Source of the DNA: Micropterus salmoides
Taxonomy: Eukaryota > Chordata > Actinopteri > Centrarchiformes > Centrarchidae
DNA: 64,000 bases
Reading direction: 5' to 3'
Assembly: GCF_014851395.1 (NCBI RefSeq)
Contig: NW_024041150.1
Coordinates: forward strand, 3,028,891-3,092,890
Position numbers and translations under genes: made by a program. Below the pieces are notes generated by a model. It was not told the origin of the DNA, did no database searches, and was given only the letters and a program-made list of their open reading frames with translations. Below, in pieces: positions 24,101 to 35,853 of this stretch; the stretch's first letter is position 1, and every line of letters starts with the position of its first letter.

Positions 24101-27100
24101 GTTTTGTTATTTTAATGCACTGCAGTTAGAGTGGCTCAAAGAATGTGACAATTTCTGTTGTATCCAAGAGGATCAATATGATTTAATGACCTTTGTTGCA
24201 ATAATATGCGTACTTATCAGTTTAGTGTTCCCAAGTTGACAGTTTTTCATTGTTAAGATTTAGTGGCTCTCAGGTTGTTTCATAACATTATTTCGTCATG
24301 TTGAAATCTTTTCTTTTTTAATGTTTCTATCTCCTTTTGTCATGAAATTCTGAGACATTTGAGTATTCAATAACTGTAGTACAGATCAGAGAGTAGATGA
24401 CGTTGACAGGGCTTCCTCTGACGGTTTTGTTACACGTTACAAAAGTTTGTCTTTTCAAGTCCTCTGTTTGAAACACAGCAGCAGCCACCAGAATATCTGT
24501 CATCACAAATGGAGAAGAAAAGGAAAGCAAGAAAAGAAAAAAAGATATTCCACCATGAATCTCCCACAATGACCCTGTCACTTCATACTCTCCAGTACAA
24601 CAGAACAAATGTCAAAATAAAAGAAATGATTATCTGAACAGCAGCTGTCCCTGTCAGACTCTCTTTTCTGCACCCTTTTATTTTGAAACGAGGGCGATTA
24701 TGCAACCAAAGAACAACAGAGAGAAGTAAAGTGCAACTCGGTTCAAATCACTGGTAATTACAGCTAAGTATTTAGGCCAAAGGTGCTGCTGGTCTTTGGA
24801 CTGGGCCCCAAGAGTCTCCCTTGCTCCCCGGGGCCCATGAGAAAGCTTTGGGCTACCCCAGAGGTTAACGAAATCTGGGCCCGGCTACAAACTCAAGCCC
24901 CAAGCGCCGGGAGCCTTGAGAACTGGTCTCTTATCTCAGGGAAGCACACTGGAGGAATTGCAAACACCTCCACTCCCATCGGCTACTGGGCTTTGTTAAA
25001 CATCAAGCCGCCGTCCACACATACACAAACTCTCTCTTGAGCCGGGGCCAGTTAAGCACTAGCTGTGTTTTTTGTGTTAATTAGCTCCGCGACGATACAT
25101 TTTGGCCACACTGGAGTCTCTGTGTATATATGTGTGGAGGCTGCACAGTACATATTTAAACATAATTGCATAATGTGTAAGTTAAGTTCTAAAAGCTGCC
25201 TTGTGCAGTTTTGGGTGTAATTCGTCAGGGCCGGGGACCAGGAGTGGCCTGAGACGCAGGAAGAAGCTGCACTCGTTTGTTTAGGCTCCGAGCCAAAGCT
25301 TCAAGAAGGAAAACAAGCCCAATGCGTGCACACACAAACACAAAAATACACACACGTTTACACTGATATCCATTTATATTCAGCTTTGAGAGGAACAATT
25401 TGTGAGTGTATCTTTGTTTTCTCTCTCTCCCTCCAGGCTGTAGCAGCGGCAGCGGCGGTGACGAGGACAGACAGATGGACAGTCTGTACCTGAAGTCTCT
25501 GGAGGGCTTCATCACCGTGGTAACATCTGACGGCGACATGATATTCCTGTCCGAGAACATCAACAAAGTCATGGGGCTCACTCAGGTACAAAACCATTAA
25601 AAGTCCAGGAATAGAATAAAACAGACACGTGCATACACACATACATTTTAAACTGCACCCTCCAATAACGGCGATGAACACGAGGCTGTAAATATGAGTC
25701 ACTGCACTTTTAATGTCCACGCTGCCAGAGGCGGTGGAATTTGTTATGGGTACAGCATGTAAAAACACTCAATGTGCACAGTGTCAGCAGCACAACATAG
25801 AGGCAGACATAATATATTACACAATAAATAATAAGTCGAAATCAATCAGGACAAGATGTGCCGTGCTCACCTGTTTCAGTTTTAAACTGATGTAAACATT
25901 ATCTTGACGAGTATTTCTTGGCTATACCATGCTACAAACTTAAAGTTGAAAGCTGTGGCATGCAGATTTACTTATTGTGAACTAAGATTCAAAATTCAAA
26001 CACCTCTCCCTTTTTCCTGTGATAAAGGTATTTACACATGTATTGTAATATATAAGTTTGGTGAAGCAGCGCTCTGTTTTTATGCACCGATGGCTTGGAA
26101 CAGACTTCCTTTACAAATCAGAGGCACTACCTCTATAGTTTTAAGAAGCAGCTCAAGACAAGATGCATTTGTTTTCAACTGATTAAACACACTTTTATTC
26201 ATGTATGTCTTTGATTTTATAGCCGTTTGCTACCCTTTTCCAGTTTTAATACCTGTTTTGTGCTTGTGGCATACGCGCTTGCTGCTGTATTTATTTGTAA
26301 CTCGTTTAAGTGCTCGTGAATGTAAAGCACGGTAAGCGTCGTTTTATGTATGAAAGGTGCATTACAAATAAAGACTACTATTATACAAAATATTAGTGTG
26401 TATATTGTAATTTTAACTGACCAAAGGCATTAACCCAGGCATACAGAGAGGCAGTCAGAGGCAAAAACACGGATGAAAACTGTCAGTCAGACAAGCCTGT
26501 TGTGTTTGTGTGAAATACCTCTCATTCCAACAGTGTGTGTGTTCAGGCCAGACACCGAGGTTAAACTCTAAACACACTCTGCAGTTTTATATTCTCTGGC
26601 ACCAACTTGAAAAACAAATCACCGAAGAGGTGAAGTTGACTGTAAATTGTGGAGCGAGGTCTCTTTCTGTGTGCGTCTGTGGTGAGGAGCTTCTGCTCGT
26701 TTTGTGTTGAAGCAATTTGAGATTCTAGCGGTCACACACTTTCTGCTCGTCTTCTTCCGTTTATCCCAAACAAACCACCGTTGCTGTGGCCAGACATGAA
26801 AAACACAGCATGTCTAACCCCGATGCAGAGTGTTGTGAGACCAGTAAAACCTAGAAAATACAGTAACAGGATCTACAGGTATTCATGTAAAAGTGTTATT
26901 ATATTATGTTTGTTCATTTTATATTCTGTATCTCATTAAGTTGTTTTCATTTATCCAGGTGGACCTTACTGGTCACAGCATCTTTGACTTCACCCATCCA
27001 TGTGACCATGACGAGATCAGAGAAAATCTCAGCCTGAAGACAGCTGGTCAGCACACAATCTCACCCACACACCTGTTATCCTCATTCCACAGATATGAGG

Positions 27101-30100
27101 AGATCATTCTTGTTTTACCTCATTACAATTTTCCACAAACATTCTCACTTTCATCCTAAATTCTGATGCCAAATAACCCCGTCTTTATTCAAAAACTACT
27201 GCGAGTCTTTGTTCAAATTTATTTATTAGGATAAACCCTTTTGAGATGCAACATCTCGTTTTCAAGGGGGTCCTAAAATACATCAACAATAACAACAGAA
27301 CAGTGACAAAATAAAAAAGTACAATTATCCTTATCTGCCTTATTCTTTCTAGAAATATAACTAGAGCAATGGTCATGGGGTCATTAACCTGGTGTCCCAT
27401 GGAAGCATAAGTGCGCTAAGCAATTCACATGGCAATCTGCCCATTAGTTTATGACGTGGAAAGATGCATGTTGGCCTGAGAGTTGTACTGTTTACGGAGA
27501 GTCCAGAACAGAACAAGCTGATCCTCTGGGGAGCGTGAATTTGTTTTCAAGCAACATGACCAACATTTTTGTCAAATTTTAATCCTCTATTTGAGAAAGT
27601 AAGTAGAAATAAGTACTCTACAGTTGGAGAAAAAGAAAAGAAACATACAGACAATAATATATTCAAATAAATATACAATATAAAATAGCGTAAAACCAAA
27701 AAAATAGGTCTGGACCCCAGATTCAAAACACAGATTTTGCTGATCTTGATTAGAAATGCTGACCTGTTGGAGACACTAGCATCACACCAGGTCAGGTATG
27801 AATATCTGGGGACCGTAAATATCCACAGGCTTCATTCTTCATGGCAGTACTGTCAGCTCTCGACCAGTATTCGTGGACCCCACGGGCATCCCCTATCCTT
27901 TTAGCCTTCAAGAGAGGTGCTTGCAATTCTCGACTCTCTTGAACAGTAAATATCTATAATGCCTGGCATACTCCGTATGTACCGTATAGCTTTGGGGCCC
28001 CTAAATCATCCCTCCATCACAAGGAATACAAAAACCTTAAATATAGGGTGTTATATTATCAATCACATCAGCAAGTGTCCAGAACCAACATGAGAACAAA
28101 AGGTCGGAGAACCTATAGCGAGGAACCTAAAGAGAGATACAGTAGAGGAGTGTGTGTGGGAGCTGGTGTGTACGTGTGCAGACACGAGGGAGAGACTATA
28201 AGAGCTCTGCGCTTAAAGGGGTGGGGGGGGGTTGTATGTTGTACTACAAAGTCACACACAAGATGAAGAAAAAAAAAAGTAAGAATGAACAGAAGTACAC
28301 ATTCAACTGTGTAAAACTGGAAAATGATGTGTGTCACTGACTTAGGTTTTTATGAGGTAAGGTTTATAACTCTTTCTCCAACACACACACTAATGCTGTG
28401 GTTGATAACTCTTATCAGCAGTGGCCACAAAACACACAAGTGGAACAATACAGGATTTTTTTTTTTTAAGAGTCCTTTTCCCTCACACTTTCACACATGA
28501 ACACACACACCCCATTTCCTCTGTGAGGACTAGAGAAGATTTGTTTTGTATTGTTTGTTTTAGTGTAATGTTTGTAGATTGACAAAAGACACGCTTTACT
28601 ACTTCACTCTGTGGCTGCTGTTCGGGGCTGAACCCTGACCTTGTGATGCAACAGCTTGGCCTAATTTCACGTCCTGTGTGTGTGTGTGTGTGTGTGGAGT
28701 CTAAATCCTGACCACTTTCCCAGTCACACTAGGGTAAGGCAGATAAGGGAAGGAATTTTTTGGGGTCCATTTTGCCACTAAGAAAAGAAACTGGAATATA
28801 ATTAGAAATATAAAATTAGCGTTACAAGCAGCAATTATGTGACTGTACTGGAAAAATTTTAAGTTACACTTAGTTACTGACAAGCAAAATATTCTCATAG
28901 TCAACAAATCTTTATGCTGTTATTTCAAAGGACAAAAGCATCCAAGTTAAAGGTTCAACATTATAAAACGTTATAAAAGTGAAAGTTGTGTGTTCTTCAG
29001 CCTGAGCTGATGACTTTATGGCACAGCAGAACACATCTGTTCTGCAGGAGTAATAATGACTTTCGCCCTGTGACTTTATGTGTTTCAGGCAGTGGCTTTG
29101 GTAAAAAAAGCAAAGAGCTAAGTACTGAGCGAGATTTCTTCATGCGGATGAAATGCACAGTGACCAACAGAGGACGCACTGTCAACCTCAAGTCAGCCAG
29201 CTGGAAGGTAAGAGAGCTGCTGCAGCTGCAAGCCAATACATCTGCAACATCTGCACATCTAATGTGTGCATGTTTTTGGTTATAAAACACATCCCATACA
29301 TTCTATACAGACATTACTTCTACACTGAACAAAATTATGAACGCAACACTAGTTGGCTGTACAAAAGCACATTGGTTTCCATCTGTTTTGGCTTGTGACA
29401 CCTCCAATGAAGCAGTGACACAATTTGTCACAGGCTGAATATGTATACATATTCAACATAGAACATAACAGCTAGCCAAGGAGTGATTTGTCCATCTCAG
29501 ACTGATTTATTTTAATAATGTTAGAGGCCTGAGGAGGTGTAATTATCCAGTAGAAAATGCAAAGATCACACCAACGTCTGGAAAATAGACCTAAATAATT
29601 TACAGAAATATTTTTCTGCTTTCATATCCTGAAATTTCTTTGTGCTCCTGATTAAGTTACAAAAAAAACAGAACATGATAAAAAATGGGTGTGTAAGTAG
29701 CAAAGAACATAAAACGCGAAGCCGTTCAATGAAGAGGTTATTTCACAAAAATGACAAGACCATGAAGTCAGGTCAACATCAGCTGCTAACAGCACAAAAC
29801 ACCCGAGATGCCACCCACCCTGTGACCTTCAGCTTTATTTCTACACTCTGTAAGTTCATTTCTTCCTCCTGCTGCCTCCTCCAGGTTCTGCATTGTACTG
29901 GACACCTCAAGATGTACAACAGCTGCCCTCCGCGAGGCCTGTGTGGCTTCAAAGAGCCTCCGCTCACCTGCGCTGTCCTGATGTGCGACCCCATCCCACA
30001 CCCGTCCAACATCGACACGCCTCTGGACAGCAAAACCTTCCTGAGCAGACACAGCATGGATATGAAGTTCACCTACTGTGATGAGAGGTAGACAGAAACA

Positions 30101-33100
30101 CATACGCAGTCATATACAGTAGGATGCACACAGCTTGAGATTTGCTTACATTATAGAAAGCGAAGTGTAGTTTTATCTTATCGTGGCAATTATTAAACAA
30201 GCATATATCTTTTGGAATACTTCTTTTTAAAAATGTATTTATTTATTTAAATATCCTCACACAACTTTACCCGACTGTGCTGCAGTCACAGCAATCTCCA
30301 TTCTGAAAAAATGTAAGTTATTAGCTTGTTTCTGTAATATTTAAAGCCTTTTTGCACTCTCGGTCAGCTAAGAGAACTTTGTTTTGTGTTTTTCGTTGGT
30401 CCCAAGTTAATTTAGTAATAACCTGTGCTGCAATACCACTAGACAGCGGGTCTGTCAACTGTCAAGGAGTTGACTAAAGAAACATTTTTTATATTAAATT
30501 GTGCATCACGTGAGCACAATATAGATGTCAGTCACAGAGGGCTTAATTTTAGAAACAGACCAGAGCTGCAGACTATTATTTTCAGTATTGATTAATCGCT
30601 TGTTGTTTGTTTAGATTACTCTAATCAGTTCACTTTGCCATTACTGCTGCCAGTTAAAACAATTCTTAAAGCTCAGCACAAGTTACACAAGTAAGATTTT
30701 TTTGACTGATTGCAGTGTGTTGACTGAATCAGTTTGACTTGGCTGGGACGTCAGTGGGAAATGTAAGCCAGAGATGAAACATTAATACTTTAATAAGATG
30801 CTGTCACGACATTGTCAGACTGTGCCAGATGTTCCCGATCACATATGCACATGTAGAAAAACACCCACACATTCCAGTATTTCAAAGTTTAAAGTCACTG
30901 AAGCTGCAGTTTGACATCAGTTGTGTCGCTAGCACAGGCCAGAGCTGCTTTCAGCCGTCAGGCGTGTGTTTGTGCGCGTGCACATGTATATGGCAATGTC
31001 CACGGATGTTACACGTGAAATGATTTGCCCCTTTTCGGGCCAACTGTTACATGCACAGTGTCCATCATGAAGCCAAAGAACCAGTTTGTTTGCACCCAAA
31101 TATGTCCACTGGCACGAGGAGGTGACAGGGAACACACACACATACGCTGATTCGAGTTACACAAGCACATGCTCGCAGTACTGTAATCTTATCAAGTTGC
31201 TCATGCAGGACAATGGATTCTTTTTTTTTTTGTTCCTGTATTGCTTGTACATGCCTGTGTGAGACCGTGCAACAAACAAGGACCCATTTACTTATTTGCC
31301 TTTTTGGTGCAATTTAATAGCTGCCCAAATCTTCTCTCCAATTACGCAAATGAGTTTATTTCAGGTGGGTTGCCCTCCTGGCTCAGCAGGGACTTAGACT
31401 CATTAGAGAAGGGACAAAACGTTTCTTTAGCTCATATCTGGCAGTGTGAGAGTTTGAATAGAAAGGAAAGACAAAGAAAGCGAGAGAGCAGAGAAGGACC
31501 CAAGAGACTTCTCACTCTCTGAGGTCCAGTTTGTTCATGTGATATGATATTGTATGTTATTATTAACACTATTCCATTTGGTTTTAGACCTAAAGGTATC
31601 TGTGCTTTTTATCATCTTGTAAGACACGACCTTGTGAATACAGTAAACAAGATCATTCATATAACTCGCTAACAATGGCAGACAGATGACATTATCCTAA
31701 GACATCTGAAAATGTAACAACTTTAATTGCCAGGTGGAATAGTCTGCAGTTTTACATTACTCTTAATGTACACACAAAACAAGCTTAAACAGAAATAAAG
31801 AAAGTTTTTTGTGTGCAACAGCATTGTGGCTAAATATGACGCCACTATTACTGCAACTAATGATTATTTTTTAGTTATTGATCCTTTTATGATATATTAT
31901 TTAGTCTACAAGATGTCATAAAATACCTATCACAAGTCTTCACATTCATATTTTGTAGGAATTTAATTTACAAGACATGGAGAAATATGATTTTAAACAG
32001 TTTTTCCTTCCAATTAGGTTTTGTTTTTTGGTGCCATATCCAAGTCTTTTTACTCTAGTTTTTAGTTTTGCTGGACAGAGCTCGACTCCTGGCTGGTCAT
32101 AAAATCCGTGATGCACATCACTATTATTGATCTTGTTGTTAGGAGTGCATGTGATAGATTTGACCATATTGTAATATATGGTAGAAAATGAAGATATTTC
32201 ATTTTATAGATATGTTAGTGTTAGCTAGTGTTTAAGATGGATTATCAGACTGTATAGCACAACAACACTCATACGGCAGGGACAATCTTTACAGTTTGTA
32301 ACCAAGTTACCATTGGTAAGTAATGGATAAAAGAAAAAGGAAGGCAGAGACGAAGAAAAAGAAGCAAAGAGAAAAAGCAGTATGAAGGGGAAAGGGTCAT
32401 ATGTTAGTAGCAGTGTGTATATTGGGGGTCTTGAGCCAGCAATCATCATCATCATCATTATAATTTTAAGCTATTTTAGTTGCAACCACTCTTGAATATG
32501 ATTTAGTTTTCTTTCTTTTTCACTACAACTCCTCTCTCCACCTCCTTTCTCTGTTCCATCTGACATTTTTCCAACCATTATTTTCTTTGCTCCTGTCCTT
32601 AATTCACTTTCTCACTTATCTATCTCCTTTTCGCTGCCTATTTTTCCTCAGATTTTTGGCCACTTTACTTTAAGATGTATCTCTCCTCCTCTCTACTTCA
32701 TTTTCTCTGCCCTCCCTCCACTCTTAAGGCCTGTCAGTGTTATGTAATAAGAACAAGAGCCTCTGCACCACCAGCCCCCCCCCCCCCCTCTCCTCTTTCT
32801 TCTAGTCTCTCACAACAAATCCACAAGACACATCATCGTCCACAGATTGTTCATCTTCATCCTACTGTGACTTGATTACTTACAATTTATCTTCACAATT
32901 CATTTTTACAAAAAAAAATCCAGAAATTCTGGTCTGGGAATGTGGAATAAAAAAACCTATGATAGATGATGACCATAACTGGGAAGCTTACAGCTATTCA
33001 TAATTGTCAAAGACTCCGAGAGCTACAGTACATTAAAAGTCTTTTCAATCATAAATGATGAATATGGTCGTTTTTTTATCATAACTTGATTTAATGTTGT

Positions 33101-34735
33101 GTTTCCATCTAAACTTTGAGAAAGACATTGAGTATGATAAGCAGAACAGCAAATTAAAACAATTTAGGCTAAGCAGGACGATGGTGTCCGCATTCTTTGC
33201 ATCAGTTTTTACCCTCTCTCCTCTCGTAATACTCATAAAAGCTTGCGTTCAGGGGGTCATTTCCTGTTATTAGTTTGGATTATGTTCTCACAGCACAGTT
33301 TGGGCCCCTCCGAAACTGCTTCCTACTCCCTCTCCCTTCCTACTTCCACGCCGTTTGCGCGTTCATGCGGACGGTCCGCCACATTGAGTGCCAACCGTAA
33401 TGAGGGCAGAGTGGTAGTGGCACCGACGCCGGGCTTGTTGAAAATGCGTAACACCCTTTGCTGCACGATTGGGGACCTTTCTTCTCTTAATGTGAGCTCC
33501 GTGTGACTTCGCCGGTTAACATGTAGGAATTTTAAAATCGTAAACTACACTAACATTTCATATCACCATTCACAGGTTAACAATGTGGCCCAAAGGTTAT
33601 ATTGTGTTTAATAAAAAATGCTCCTGTCTCAGTGCAACTGTTCTTCACAAAATAGCCTCAACTCAAAAAAGTTCATGTAACTGTGAAGACTGCACCTGAA
33701 TGCCTCTTTGTCGCCCCAATATCTGTATATTGATGGATTTACCTGGAAAATAGAGCTGGAGAGAAATAAAAGGAAATTAAGTAACTGAAAGCCAGCAACA
33801 AAATCCTCATTAACAAAGTGAACTCGTGATCAGAGTGACGGAAAGAGATTAGGTGTTCCCAGAAACACAGGGAGTTAGCAGAGACAGAGAATGTGAACAA
33901 TTCTTATTGTTGGAAGGCTGTTCACCTCCTCTGTTTGATTTCCCAATCGTGTGTGAAGCCTTTTGAAGTGCAGAAGTTCAGCACAGGGTGCAGGATTTGT
34001 CTTTTGTGCATTCCTTGTAAGAAGGGAATCACAGAAAAGTTTAAATAAATAACCTGTGCATTATTAAGTCTGTGTGTGTGTGTTGCAGGGTAACAGAGTT
34101 GATGGGATACACCGCTGAGGATCTGCTGGGTCGCTCAGTCTATGACTTTTACCACGCCCTGGACTCAGACAGCGTCACCAAGAGCCACCACAACTGTAAG
34201 CACACACAGTTCACATGTATACACAATCAGGGGCAAAAAATTAATACAGATTCACGCTGGTGAACCTGCATGTTTTACCAAAAAATGGAAGTGTGTTGAT
34301 TCAAGGTGGTGAAAAATACCATTACGCTTGAAATGTGTTTAGTGATTCAGAGGACCAGTGAGAGCTCTGCAATTTGGATTATATGAATTTAAGGATTCAA
34401 AGGACCAATCACTGGAATTGATCAGCTATAGTATGTAATCGTGGTTTTAATTATTATTTGTGTGTGTGTGTAAAAAATTACCCACATACACACTCCAGAT
34501 GCGACCAGCACAGGTGGTGTTAAATCACCCCTGTCACCTAGAGAAATGAGCAAACCAATAAAACAAACTAATTAATAAAGCCGGACTATGGTAGTTGCCA
34601 AATAATGTTACTAAGTACCTACATTGCCACATTTTCGCAATGGTGATGACATGTGACCCTTATTTTTTCCCTCACATCCTCATGGCAAAATTCTAAAAAA
34701 TGTTTAAATATGAATATCAGGCAAGTTTTCTGTAA

Positions 34736-34819
<84 letters not shown>

Positions 34820-35797
34820 GAGTAGGAGCATGGTATTAAGATGTCTTGTCTTTATTAAATCAAGCATGGCCACTGATGACCTGATGAGGTTTGCACATCT
34901 GCTGCCACAAACACAGCGGACAGGGGACCAGGTGGCCTCTGTTATATTCTGTTCTGTTCTAATGACTGTGTGTGTGTGTGTGCGAACAAGGTTTTGAAGT
35001 GTCATGGCTTTTCTCTCTACTGACAGTACGATATAATTAGAAGCTCTGAACAGAACATCAGTGACAGTACAGGAGGAAAAGTGGTAATTTATTTCCTTAA
35101 AACCACCCCTTTAACGTAATGGCAGTATGTTCCTGTGTTTACACTGTGTGTACACTGCATAAAACATCCTTCTTATGGACAGCATCGCTGGCCAATGATT
35201 CCTGACTTTTAGAACCAAAACTACTTTATTATTAATTTTTATTTGACATCTTACTTTGCTGACAAAGTATTTTCCCAAAGAACCTTTAGTAAATTAAGCC
35301 AAACTTCTGTAATGTATAATTGTTAAACACACTGTTACTATAAAACAGCCGTACAGAACAAAAAAAAGACCAAAACAACCATTTAGGACATTGATTTAGT
35401 ATTTGTAGTGGTTTTACACCAAGTCATCATCTTAACTAACCCCTTTAAACTTTTTTTAAAACAAGAAATAACCCAGCAGTGAGATTCTCCTTTTCAGTGT
35501 CTGTATCTTGAAACTAAAAAAATAAACACAAGATTAAGGAACTGACTTCAATATCAGATTTTAGGACTCAGAGTTTCTGTAGATCGTTAGTTTTGTTTGA
35601 ATATGGATTTGTTGTTGTTTCTTTACCTTTGGTCTTAATCATCTGTGTCTACAGTCCTAAACTGGCTGAAATCTTCTGAGATAAAGGGCTCTATATCTCA
35701 CACACAGACAACTGGCTCTCACGGTCAACGTGACCAGCCTGTCGATCAGCACATGCTAACAGCGTTCTGCTGCATGTAATGCTGCCCTAAGCTTCCT

Positions 35798-35853
<56 letters not shown>

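Larger units (their letters stand above)
21154..25436 (+). other. epas1 intron 2
   Basis: A 4.3-kb intron between the bHLH and PAS-A exons. It holds an AT-rich first part, a purine-rich tract at 22840-23075, a GC-richer unique block to about 23230, and a 280-bp GC-rich island at 24780-25060. No exon-like frame with family similarity is present. Confidence 0.8.
30088..34088 (+). other. epas1 intron 6
   Basis: A 4-kb intron. It holds two fragments of the 'gctgcaacta' MITE family (30563-30615 and 31850-31930), a pyrimidine-rich region at 32500-32830 with a C run, and a CpG-rich island at 33240-33520. Confidence 0.8.

Noticed and set aside
24783..25040. 85-codon open frame in intron 2
   Set aside because: It has no similarity to known domains, no fitting splice sites, and lies between two exons that already join in phase. 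GC-rich composition explains the missing stops.
29786..30103. Minus-strand frames opposite epas1 exon 6
   Set aside because: They are antisense shadows of a confidently assigned coding exon.
34739..34816. Regular repeat considered as a CRISPR-like or satellite array
   Set aside because: It is a pure dinucleotide run without spacers, in a vertebrate gene intron.
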